Source: Candidatus Zixiibacteriota bacterium (GTDB taxonomy: Bacteria; Zixibacteria; MSB-5A5; GN15; FEB-12). From it: DNA of 5,923 bases. Under the pieces are notes generated by a model, which was not told the DNA's origin, searched no databases, and saw nothing but the letters and a program-made list of their open reading frames with translations. Both the position numbers and the translations under genes were made by a program. Of the stretch, positions 1 through 5,733 are shown one piece after another. The stretch spans positions 1-5,923 of the forward strand of contig JADFLZ010000150.1 of NCBI GenBank assembly GCA_022564135.1, given 5' to 3'. Each line of letters begins with the position of its first letter. Position 1 is the first letter of the stretch.

Positions 1-179
1 GCAAAGATTATAAGTACGCGCATGAATACAAAGACGCTGTCACCGACCAGCAATATTTCCCTGACGAATTAAAAGGCCGCGAGTACTATAGTCCCAAAGA
101 TGTCGGCCGCGAGAGCAGGCTGCTCGAGTATCTGAATAAGTATAAAGCGCTCAGGAAGAAGCTGGCTGAGGAGAAGTAG
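1..179 (+). CDS. rarA: RarA/MgsA-type AAA+ ATPase, C-terminal fragment
   Basis: Only the last 58 complete codons are in the window; the reading frame starts at position 3 and ends with TAG at 177-179. The translated tail contains DYKYAHEY, then QQYFPDELKGREYY, then a charged helix ending KKLAEEK. In the family, the RarA (MgsA, eukaryotic WRNIP1) C-terminus has the pattern YKYPHDYxxxxxxQQYLPDxLxGRxYYxP, and this fragment follows it closely, with Ala in place of the usual Pro in YKYPH. RarA is a cytoplasmic clamp-loader-like ATPase acting at stalled replication forks. The Walker motifs lie upstream of the window and cannot be checked. The reading ends naturally with no sign of truncation. A diverged paralogue is possible, but the QQYxPDELKGR signature makes the family call fairly safe. 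Confidence 0.85.
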   Translation, partial: KDYKYAHEYKDAVTDQQYFPDELKGREYYSPKDVGRESRLLEYLNKYKALRKKLAEEK

Positions 180-190
180 GTGAATTGGGT

Positions 191-214
191 AGGGGCTGAA
201 TATATTCAGCCTTT
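191..214 (+). terminator. Palindromic hairpin after rarA, possible intrinsic terminator
   Basis: GGCTGAATATATTCAGCC (194-211) is a perfect 18-nt palindrome beginning 15 nt after the rarA stop codon. As RNA the stem can be extended by two G-U pairs and one A-U pair (191-193 with 212-214). The following T-tract is short (TTT, then a TTTT at 223-226), so it may be a weak terminator or only an mRNA 3'-end stabiliser. Confidence 0.5.
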
Positions 215-230
215 GCCATCGGTTTTCTAA

Positions 231-412
231 TTTGTCATCCCGGACTTGTTCCGGGATCCAGCAGGTTATAAAAGCAGATTCGCTAAAGTTTTCGCGCATT
301 TGCTTTCTCAGTCAAGAAAAGAAGCATGAAGCAAATATCATCTCGAATATGGAACGGCTGGATTCCCGCAGACGCCCCTAGCTTCGCGGGACTAAAGCGG
401 GAATGACGGATT
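231..412. repeat. Inverted pair of REP-like palindromes (REPIN/MITE-like element)
   Basis: The left unit has 8-bp arms ATCCCGGA (237-244) and TCCGGGAT (250-257) around a 5-nt loop. The right unit has 8-bp arms ATTCCCGC (362-369) and GCGGGAAT (397-404) around 27 nt. The two units are in opposite orientation: ATCCAGC at 256-262 is the reverse complement of GCTGGAT at 357-363, and GTCAT at 234-238 matches ATGAC at 403-407. The 94 nt between them is also partly self-complementary: ATTCG 278-282 with CGAAT 344-348, ATTTGCTT 298-305 with AAGCAAAT 329-336, and TTTCT 304-308 with AGAAA 315-319. The whole can therefore fold as one nested hairpin. Similar GTCATyCCxxGGrATCCAGC palindromes are widespread dispersed intergenic repeats in bacteria (the Neisseria dRS3 core ATTCCC-N8-GGGAAT is comparable). 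No transposase is present here. Apart from this element and the sites listed next, 180-545 holds no gene. Confidence 0.75.
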
Positions 413-433
413 TTTAAATTGTCCTCTCAAATA

Positions 434-452
434 TGATGTCCTAACGACATCA
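434..452. repeat. Short inverted repeat upstream of the symporter gene
   Basis: TGATGTC (434-440) and GACATCA (446-452) are perfect 7-bp arms separated by CTAAC. The site lies 21 nt upstream of the proposed -35 box of the symporter gene, so it could be an operator. No regulator can be named from the sequence, and a chance hairpin is possible. Confidence 0.35.
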
Positions 453-472
453 GCTTCAATGAAAATTTCCGG

Positions 473-501
473 TTGTCCTGACTCAAAAACTTTAGTAAAC
501 T
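473..501 (+). promoter_or_regulatory. Possible sigma-70 promoter of the AGCS symporter gene
   Basis: TTGTCC (473-478, 4 of 6 to TTGACA) and TAAACT (496-501, 4 of 6 to TATAAT) are separated by exactly 17 nt. Transcription would begin near 508, giving a leader of about 38 nt before the TTG start. The match is moderate, but position and spacing fit the only downstream gene. Confidence 0.4.
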
Positions 502-516
502 ATTGCATTGTCAATC

Positions 517-526
517 TAACCGGTTA
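517..526. promoter_or_regulatory. 10-bp perfect palindrome in the symporter leader
   Basis: TAACCGGTTA is a perfect palindrome just downstream of the predicted transcription start and 8 nt before the Shine-Dalgarno sequence. Its position would suit a repressor site, but a 10-bp palindrome can occur by chance and no partner is identifiable. Confidence 0.25.
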
Positions 527-534
527 ACGATAAA

Positions 535-539
535 AAGGA
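535..539 (+). promoter_or_regulatory. Ribosome binding site that fixes the TTG start
   Basis: AAGGA lies 6 nt before the TTG at 546-548. There is an in-frame TAA at 531-533 and no in-frame ATG or GTG between it and the conserved N-terminal membrane segment. This Shine-Dalgarno sequence therefore supports TTG as the true start. Confidence 0.7.
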
Positions 540-545
540 TATTAT

Positions 546-1880
546 TTGCAGGCATTCGCAGATTTCTGGTCAAGTGCAGTTGACATCGCCTGGGGCTTAC
601 CGCTGGTAGTTCTATTAGTGTCATCCGGTTTATATTTTACAATCAGTTCAAAATTCCTGCCGTTTCGGGCGCTTCGTCACGCCATTGATATATTGCGCGG
701 CAAATACGACAACCCTGATGACCCGGGCGAGATTACCCATTTTCAAGCCTTAACTTCGGCGCTTTCGGCTACTATCGGCATGGGCAATATCGCGGGAGTG
801 GCGCTGGCGATTTCAGTTGGTGGTCCCGGTGCGATTTTCTGGATGTGGATAGCGGGCTTAATCGGCATGGCCACCAAGTTTTTTACCTGTACCCTGTCGT
901 GCATGTATCGCAAAAAAGACGAAGACGGCATCGAACAGGGCGGACCGATGTATTTTATCGAGGTCGGTCTTGGCAAAGCCTTTAAACCATTGGCAATTGT
1001 TTTTGCTGTCTGCGGTATGGTCGGATGTCTGGCGCTTTATCAGGTCAATCAGTTAGCGGCCATAGTAGCCGGTGATGATACTTCTATTAGAATTGGCATC
1101 GGCGTAGTTTCTATGATAATTGTCGGCATTGTTATTCTCGGCGGCATAGTCCGGGTTGGCAAAGTAACCGCACGACTGGTACCGGCGATGGCTATACTTT
1201 ATTTTGTGGCGGCGCTATATATAGTTTTGTTAAACGTTTCAATGGTGCCGGAAATTCTGCTGATGATAGTCAAATCCGCCTTTGGTCAGGAAGCAGTAAT
1301 CGGCGGCGCGGCCGGAGTTGCTTTCAGCAAAGTTTTAGTAACCGGCATAAAACGTGCAGCATTTTCAAACGAAGCCGGAATCGGCACCGCCCCGATGGCG
1401 CATGGTGCCGCCAAAACCAAAGAGCCTGTTCGCGAAGGATTGGTAGCCATGATGGGCCCGTTCATTGATACTAATATCGTCTGCACGCTGACAGCTCTGG
1501 TAATATTAAGTACCGGTGTCGGGACAGAAAGCGATGGGGTAGTGATGACAGCCAACGCTTTTGCAACTGCCATGCCGGGCTTTGGCAAACCTATTTTGAT
1601 ACTGGTAGTTTCACTGTTTGCGATATCTACCATGATTTCTTATTCGTACTACGGCTTAAAATGCGCCAAATATCTTTTCGGTAATAAAATCGGGCAGTAC
1701 TATATTTATCCCTATCTGTTAACGCTGCCGGTGGCGGCCTATTTGACAGAAAATACTGTCATAAATATAATTGATACCTGCTTTGCATTTATGGCTGTGC
1801 CGACACTTATATCAACGCTGCTTTTGTCGCGTAAAGTAATCGAGGCACTAAAAGATTATTTCCGGCGGATGGGTATTTAG
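546..1880 (+). CDS. AGCS-family sodium/alanine (amino acid) symporter
   Basis: This 444-residue inner-membrane protein is predicted to import alanine, glycine or a similar small amino acid with Na+ (Alanine/Glycine:Cation Symporter family, LeuT-type fold). Family hallmarks are all present: an N-terminal WGLPLVVLLVSSGLYFTI segment (residues 17-34); ALTSALSATIGMGNIAGVA (68-86) followed by GGPGAIFWMW (92-101) and the conserved GMATK (107-111); GGPMYFIE (132-139); GIKRAAFSNEAGIGTAPMAH (267-286); and AAKTKEPVREGLVAMMGPFID (288-308). The remainder is a run of hydrophobic segments, including roughly 148-172, 184-204, 212-240, 300-325, 347-372, 386-402 and 408-428. The length is at the short end of the usual 450-500. 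Translation starts at TTG, preceded by AAGGA. The gene appears monocistronic, with a possible promoter at 473-501, and converges on the next gene with only 2 nt between the stop codons. The family call is firm; the exact substrate is not. Confidence 0.95.
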   Translation: MQAFADFWSSAVDIAWGLPLVVLLVSSGLYFTISSKFLPFRALRHAIDILRGKYDNPDDPGEITHFQALTSALSATIGMGNIAGVALAISVGGPGAIFWMWIAGLIGMATKFFTCTLSCMYRKKDEDGIEQGGPMYFIEVGLGKAFKPLAIVFAVCGMVGCLALYQVNQLAAIVAGDDTSIRIGIGVVSMIIVGIVILGGIVRVGKVTARLVPAMAILYFVAALYIVLLNVSMVPEILLMIVKSAFGQEAVIGGAAGVAFSKVLVTGIKRAAFSNEAGIGTAPMAHGAAKTKEPVREGLVAMMGPFIDTNIVCTLTALVILSTGVGTESDGVVMTANAFATAMPGFGKPILILVVSLFAISTMISYSYYGLKCAKYLFGNKIGQYYIYPYLLTLPVAAYLTENTVINIIDTCFAFMAVPTLISTLLLSRKVIEALKDYFRRMGI

Positions 1881-1882
1881 GA

Positions 1883-3001
1883 TTACTCTTTAAGTAAAAA
1901 TTCTATAGCTGATTTTATGTCTTGGTAATCTTTATTTTCCTGAGTCTTGTCAGTGTCATCGCTCTTTTGAAATTCCGGGCCGGGATGCACAAATCTGACA
2001 ATTCCCTGCTGGTCGAGTATAAAACTGACACTGGTCGCTGTTCTGTCACCTGTAGAAAGATAATTGTTATTAAGTACGTCCCAGTTTATATCTATCGCAA
2101 TGCTGCCGGTATAGCCGAGTGTTCTGGCAGCGCTTAAGATATATTCAGCCTCAACCGGCCGGGGCGGTTTGGGATGGTAGACTGCCAGCGTTTGAAAAGC
2201 GTCATCGTCAATTTGATTGACTAACTGTTCGATTGCCGGAAGTGAGGCCGAGCAGAACGGACAGGTGTCTGTCCACCAGCGGATAAGTGACACTTTTCCT
2301 TTAAGCTCAAACGGACTTGCTGTGTCCGGAAATTGAAGTTTTGAAATATCAAACTTCTTGCCAATCATATCGCTGCCATCACGCGAAACGGGCATTGTAA
2401 TAGTTATCTTTTCCACTTGTGTATCCTCGGTGAGAATTAGATTATCAATCAAATCTATAGCATGGTCAACCTGAATATGAAAATCGTTATATCGTATGAT
2501 ACCTGCCTGGTCAATTATAATTGTCCAGGGAGTGCCGCCGCTGCGGTAGTCGCGCATCAGTTGTGAGCGAACTCCGGCTGTGCCGCTGTGACCGATTGGA
2601 ATATCAAGTTCATATTGCCTGGCTGTCCGCTGGGCGCTTTCGAAAGTGTTGGTATGGAAACCCTCAAAAGTTGTCTGAATAGCTACAAATTCGATGTTCT
2701 TATTATTTTTATAAGAGGCTATCAATTTTTGAAGTGTCGGGAAACCGTACTTGTGACAGCCGGGGCACCAGGACTGAAAAAAGTAGAGATACAAAACTTT
2801 ACCATCATAATCGCTGACATCAATAGACTCAATATCGTCCGCTAAGTTAGTCCAGTTATCGACGACCCAGACTGGTGCAGGTTTTCCTAAAATGCCTGAG
2901 CTGGCTTGCTGGGCGCTGGCATTAGAAACAGTTACTGATAATATGATTACCAGCAGTGAGATAAGTCGGCAATTGAATTTAATTTTACGGGTTAATATCA
3001 T
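1883..3001 (-). CDS. Exported protein with two thioredoxin-like (TlpA/AhpC-TSA-type) domains
   Basis: This is a 372-residue protein. A signal peptide is clear: basic RKIK (5-8), hydrophobic LISLLVIILSVTV (13-25), and an ASA cleavage site after residue 30, so ATG at 3001 is the right start even though the upstream Shine-Dalgarno is weak. There is no lipobox, so the mature protein is probably periplasmic. Domain 1 (about 37-188) opens with GKPAPVW and has the redox motif SWCPGC (Cys79, Cys82) and the cis-proline loop GGTPWTIIID (Pro158). Domain 2 (about 212-370) has TDTCPFC (Cys247, Cys250) and ends SVSFILDQQGIVRFVHPG. At the place expected for its cis-proline it has Thr323-Ser324, so that proline is missing. 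The likely role is thiol-disulfide exchange or peroxide-linked redox work outside the cytoplasm; partner and substrate are unknown. It is separated from the upstream lipoprotein gene by a terminator, so it probably has its own promoter; I found no convincing one. Confidence 0.9.
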   Translation of the reverse strand: MILTRKIKFNCRLISLLVIILSVTVSNASAQQASSGILGKPAPVWVVDNWTNLADDIESIDVSDYDGKVLYLYFFQSWCPGCHKYGFPTLQKLIASYKNNKNIEFVAIQTTFEGFHTNTFESAQRTARQYELDIPIGHSGTAGVRSQLMRDYRSGGTPWTIIIDQAGIIRYNDFHIQVDHAIDLIDNLILTEDTQVEKITITMPVSRDGSDMIGKKFDISKLQFPDTASPFELKGKVSLIRWWTDTCPFCSASLPAIEQLVNQIDDDAFQTLAVYHPKPPRPVEAEYILSAARTLGYTGSIAIDINWDVLNNNYLSTGDRTATSVSFILDQQGIVRFVHPGPEFQKSDDTDKTQENKDYQDIKSAIEFLLKE

Positions 3002-3053
3002 TTGTATCTTTAACGAAATGATTGAGTTATTAGTTCCGTCTGAAAGTCAAACG

Positions 3054-3081
3054 AAAAGCCCGCCAGAGAGCGGGCTTTTTT
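3054..3081 (-). terminator. Strong bidirectional rho-independent terminator
   Basis: The stem GCCCGC (3058-3063) / GCGGGC (3070-3075) encloses a 6-nt loop. It is extended by AAAA (3054-3057) pairing with T's, with a T-run on each strand (TTTTTT at 3076-3081 on plus, TTTT on minus). On the minus strand it begins about 32 nt after the stop codon of the lipoprotein gene, so it should end that transcript. It also lies inside the leader region of the downstream thioredoxin-like gene, separating the two transcription units. Confidence 0.85.
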
Positions 3082-3112
3082 ATTTATCAATTCAGCTGGT
3101 GCTCAGCAAAGA

Positions 3113-4177
3113 CTAATTGTCACCCGGAAAGTCATCTGTCACAATGTCGACACAGTCAAGGTGCCACCTGCCGTGAAACGGCATGATGCGGTCATTTGGC
3201 GGCAATTCGAAATTGCCGAATTCTCCTCTGAAATAACCGTCTGCGTCATGCTCTAAGAACTTAAAGCGTCCTTTGAACTGGCCGTGTCCCGTGCCGCAAA
3301 TGGGGCACAATCTGGAATCGTCATAGACCCATTTGCCGTGCAATTTTGCAATTACCTGGTCAGTATAGTATCCTGAAACTGCGCCTTCCAAGAGGCCATG
3401 CCCCTCGTCATTGGTCCAGAATCTGCCGCTAAGGTAGCCGACTGTATCTCCTGAATGAGTATACCAAAGACCTTCAAAAAGACCCTTACTTTGCGAGCTG
3501 TCAGCCTTTATCCATCTACCTGTAAAGTAACCTTCGGGACAGACTCTCGGCCGTATTTTTTGAGAAATAACAGCAACAGAATTGACACTGTCGATTCGGT
3601 AAAATGCCCGCATATGTACCAGTTGATTAAAATTAAATTGCAGGGTGACAGGTTCTGTATCAAAAGTTAGAATTTGAGGGGCAAAAGTAGGCGTAAGTTT
3701 ATCGAATAGAACTAAAAACAAAACGCCATCAAAATCGTTTTGGGTCGATGAAGCCCATTTCTCCCCATGGGGATTGTCCTCAGGTATCAGAGAGTCCTGG
3801 TTGGGCTCAAAATCAATCGGATGCAGGGCGAAAACTTTGGATGGTCCGTTGACAGCTAGTGAACCGCTCCAGTCGGTAATCAAATCAGTCGGAGATGAAG
3901 TATGCGGAAGCTTCCCCCACAAAAATGTTACGATGTAGAAATCGTACAGAGAATCTGACAGCATCGAATTATCAAAGTTGTCCGGCAGCTGGCCAATTTC
4001 TGAAATGTCAATTTCTTCTTCTACTGTGTACTGTTCGAGAAGAATACTAACGTCGGCTGGAAAGTTTTCAGCTTGTGGCGTGTTGTTTTCCGAACTGACC
4101 GGAGAAAGTTTTTCTTCAGTGCAACCAGCCAGAAAAAAAGCGGTCAAAGCGGCCAGGATGATAACTTGCTTTTTCAT
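3113..4177 (-). CDS. Putative lipoprotein with GxFxGxW-type repeats, function unknown
   Basis: This is a 354-residue predicted lipoprotein of no function I can name. The N-terminus is a lipoprotein signal: KK, a hydrophobic stretch, and lipobox LAGC with the lipidated Cys at 19. Glu21-Glu22 follow it, and the Asp+2 inner-membrane signal is absent (residue 20 is Thr), so outer-membrane sorting is plausible. Residues 20-42 are a Ser/Asn/Pro linker. Residues 78-210 look beta-rich, with conserved-looking patches DWSGSL (102-107), FEPNQDSLIP (123-132) and WASST (141-145). Residues 216-338 contain eight copies of a short motif, G-[YLQ]-[FL]-x-G-x-[WF] with some divergence, starting at 216, 232, 247, 261, 277, 299, 314 and 332. 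Four cysteines flank or interrupt this region (213, 291, 294, 342), including CPIC, which probably form disulfides if exported. The repeats are not classical MORN repeats. The start is supported by AAGGGAG upstream. The gene ends at a strong terminator. Confidence 0.85.
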   Translation of the reverse strand: MKKQVIILAALTAFFLAGCTEEKLSPVSSENNTPQAENFPADVSILLEQYTVEEEIDISEIGQLPDNFDNSMLSDSLYDFYIVTFLWGKLPHTSSPTDLITDWSGSLAVNGPSKVFALHPIDFEPNQDSLIPEDNPHGEKWASSTQNDFDGVLFLVLFDKLTPTFAPQILTFDTEPVTLQFNFNQLVHMRAFYRIDSVNSVAVISQKIRPRVCPEGYFTGRWIKADSSQSKGLFEGLWYTHSGDTVGYLSGRFWTNDEGHGLLEGAVSGYYTDQVIAKLHGKWVYDDSRLCPICGTGHGQFKGRFKFLEHDADGYFRGEFGNFELPPNDRIMPFHGRWHLDCVDIVTDDFPGDN

Positions 4178-4184
4178 TCTACTA

Positions 4185-4191
4185 CTCCCTT
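4185..4191 (-). promoter_or_regulatory. Ribosome binding site of the lipoprotein gene
   Basis: On the minus strand AAGGGAG lies 7 nt before the ATG at 4175-4177. It is a strong purine-rich match at ideal spacing and confirms the start that gives the complete lipoprotein signal peptide. Confidence 0.75.
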
Positions 4192-4269
4192 GAAAGAAGC
4201 TGAGGTGTTTGTTTTAGTTTATACGAGTTATCAATTTTGCCTATATATAGCTACTTCTTGGCTATTAAG

Positions 4270-4284
4270 CCATAAATTTTATGG
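4270..4284. repeat. AT-rich palindrome between the lipoprotein and CNNM-CBS genes
   Basis: CCATAAATTTTATGG has perfect 7-bp arms around a single central base, beginning 19 nt past the CNNM-CBS stop codon in the minus direction. GGCT/AGCC pairs flank it. No T-tract follows on the minus strand, so it is a poor intrinsic terminator for that gene. On the plus strand AGCC followed by seven T's (4292-4302) would resemble one, but there is no plus-strand gene to terminate. Readthrough from the CNNM-CBS gene into the lipoprotein gene is therefore possible. Confidence 0.35.
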
Positions 4285-4302
4285 AAAAAACAGCCTTTTT
4301 TT

Positions 4303-5370
4303 CTACCTGCTGCGGTCTCTTCTAATCGGTGGCAGATTTTGCGCCTTGCGAATCAACTCCTGGCGCCGGCGCTGTGCCAATTCTCGCATATCGGTCACCT
4401 GGTCAAATTCATCTACAATCTCCCGGCCCAGAATCTCTTCGAGCACATCTTCTAAAGTTATGACACCGGCCAGTCCGCCAAACTCATCAATGACAATGAA
4501 CAGATGCTCAGACCTGTCCAGGAACATTTTGAGCACTTTGTCGAGGCGGTCTTTTTCAAGAACAAAGTGCACCGGTTTCATCAGCTCTTCAAGTTTCAGG
4601 TGAATTTCATCTTTTGCCACAGCGTTTAAGATATCACGGCGGTGGACTATACCTTCGATGTCTTCGCTGTTATCAAAAAAGACAGGAATCCGGCTGTGTG
4701 TCAGAAGTTCTTCACGGGACTGGGCCTCTTTTACAGTCTTTTTGGCTGCCAATACAAAGACAACAGTTCGGGGAGTCATCACTCCCTGTACTGTCTTATC
4801 TTCCAGCGAAAGAATGTTCTGGATAACCTGCATTTCTGAGCTTTCGATTTCGCCTTTGCGCAGGCTCATTCTGGCCATTACAATTATTTCTTCCTGTGAG
4901 ATTTTTTCGTGCTCCGCTCCCCGGGCGATAACCGCTGTCATAAGACTTGCCAGCCATACAAAAGGTTTTAAAACCCAGACTAAGACCAGTAATGGCCGGG
5001 CGATAATAGTAGACAGCTGCCGCGAATAAACCACCCCGATTGTTTTCGGGATAATTTCTGAAAGAAGCAAAATACCCAGTGTCAGAAGCCCCAAAAACAG
5101 ACCCATCCAGGCGTTTCCTAAGACATTGGCTGCGATAGCGCCGGCAAAAGCGGCACCGGCTGTATTGGCGAAGGTGTTTAATGTTAAGATAGCGGTAATC
5201 GGCTGATCTATGCGCTGCCTTAGTTTTTGCAGTATCTTGGCGCTTTTTTTGCCCTGTGCTGCCATCGCCTCGATATGGCTGAGAGGTACGGCATAGAGGA
5301 TTGCCTCCATCACCGAACAGATAGCAGAGACGATTATCACCGCTGCTACAATTATAATTAACTCTGTCAT
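4303..5370 (-). CDS. CNNM/DUF21 transmembrane protein with CBS pair, no CorC domain
   Basis: This 355-residue inner-membrane protein belongs to the CNNM/CorB family, whose studied members are linked to Mg2+ (and Co2+) efflux. The DUF21/CNNM domain spans about residues 1-150. It has a first membrane helix carrying SVMEA (19-23, the family's S-x-x-E position), an LTLNTFANTAGAA segment (62-74) and the signature SEIIPK (104-109). An acidic helix SQEEIIVMARMSLRKGEIES (158-177) leads to GVMTPR (196-201), the start of the CBS pair. CBS1 covers about 200-255; CBS2 about 264-320, with HLFIVIDEFGGLAGVITLED (289-308). Many relatives continue with a CorC_HlyC domain; here only about 35 mostly charged residues follow and the protein stops. 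The start ATG has no well-placed Shine-Dalgarno (GAGG is 14 nt away) but overlaps the stop of a small upstream ORF as ATGA, which suggests coupling. Family call is firm; the transported ion is inferred. Confidence 0.93.
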   Translation of the reverse strand: MTELIIIVAAVIIVSAICSVMEAILYAVPLSHIEAMAAQGKKSAKILQKLRQRIDQPITAILTLNTFANTAGAAFAGAIAANVLGNAWMGLFLGLLTLGILLLSEIIPKTIGVVYSRQLSTIIARPLLVLVWVLKPFVWLASLMTAVIARGAEHEKISQEEIIVMARMSLRKGEIESSEMQVIQNILSLEDKTVQGVMTPRTVVFVLAAKKTVKEAQSREELLTHSRIPVFFDNSEDIEGIVHRRDILNAVAKDEIHLKLEELMKPVHFVLEKDRLDKVLKMFLDRSEHLFIVIDEFGGLAGVITLEDVLEEILGREIVDEFDQVTDMRELAQRRRQELIRKAQNLPPIRRDRSR

Positions 5371-5525
5371 TTTGAGTTTTGATACCTCGCTTTCAAGCAG
5401 AAAATTACCCTGGCTCGATCATTTCCGATTGACGTGTTTTTAGAATAAGTTGCCAAATATGCGGTTAGGTAAGTCCCTGGCGGACTGTCGCTGACATCTT
5501 CAGATAATATAGAATCATCATTCAT
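5367..5525 (-). CDS. Possible 52-codon leader ORF coupled to the CNNM-CBS gene
   Basis: This ORF runs from ATG at 5523-5525 to TGA at 5367-5369 and overlaps the CNNM-CBS start as ATGA. A longer reading would use TTG at 5564, which overlaps the proposed -35 box and is less likely. The product (MNDDSILSEDVSDSPPG at its start, KARYQNSK at its end) is hydrophilic, without a signal peptide, and I recognise no family. Its own Shine-Dalgarno is poor (AAAGACC). The main argument for it is the stop-start overlap together with the absence of a good ribosome site for the downstream gene. It could equally be a chance ORF. Confidence 0.25.
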   Translation of the reverse strand: MNDDSILSEDVSDSPPGTYLTAYLATYSKNTSIGNDRARVIFCLKARYQNSK

Positions 5526-5536
5526 TTTGGTCTTTA

Positions 5537-5564
5537 AGTATAACGGATTATTGGAATTATCCAA
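5537..5564 (-). promoter_or_regulatory. Possible sigma-70 promoter for the CNNM-CBS gene
   Basis: On the minus strand TATACT (5542-5537, 5 of 6 to TATAAT) is preceded, after a 16-nt spacer, by TTGGAT (5564-5559, 3 of 6 to TTGACA). The start would fall near 5530, giving a leader of about 160 nt for the CNNM-CBS gene that contains the possible small ORF. The -10 box is good and the -35 box weak. Confidence 0.35.
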
Positions 5565-5733
5565 GAAATAGAATTGATATTTAGGACATAGCCTGCCCGC
5601 AAAAGTAGAAAATCGTTAATTTTCGTCCAAATTTTAAGGATTACTCCAGCAATGTAAGCAGTTGTAACAAATAGGCTGTGGAGCTTAGAAGATATAGTTA
5701 AGTTGATTGAAGAAAGAGAAGATAAGAAATCAA
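5565..5733. other. AT-rich divergent intergenic region
   Basis: This gap separates the minus-strand CNNM-CBS unit from the plus-strand ORF at the window end, so promoters for both should lie in or beside it. I see a small inverted repeat, GAAAAT/ATTTTC (5608-5613 and 5619-5624, 5-nt loop), and a purine-rich stretch (5710-5730) that could help ribosome binding to the ATG at 5734. No RNA gene was recognised. Confidence 0.4.

Noticed and set aside
69..299. Minus-strand ORF of 76 codons containing WIPEQVRDD
   Set aside because: It reads through the rarA end, the terminator palindrome and the left REP-like repeat. Peptides such as WIPEQVRDD are typical spurious translations of this repeat class.
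231..412. A CRISPR array or insertion-sequence end
   Set aside because: There are only two palindromic units in opposite orientation, with no regular spacers and no transposase remnant.
1286..1633. Minus-strand ORF of 115 codons
   Set aside because: It is antisense to the most conserved part of the symporter gene, so it is a shadow frame.
4073..4603. Plus-strand ORF of 176 codons
   Set aside because: It lies antisense to the lipoprotein start and the CNNM-CBS 3' end, crosses an intergenic region and has a Ser/Arg-rich product typical of a shadow frame.
1883..5370. A single functional operon linking the thioredoxin-like, lipoprotein and CNNM-CBS genes
   Set aside because: A strong terminator at 3054-3081 and gaps of over 100 nt separate the genes, and there is no shared pathway, so separate transcription units are more likely.
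5636..5657. AAGGA followed by ATG-TAA, resembling a start-stop mini-ORF
   Set aside because: The AAGGA-to-ATG spacing is too long (about 11 nt), and a two-codon ORF in AT-rich sequence is expected by chance.
5581..5733. Possible tRNA or small RNA in the divergent intergenic region
   Set aside because: No cloverleaf arms, T-loop motif or hairpin plus T-tract could be found; only a 6-bp inverted repeat is present.
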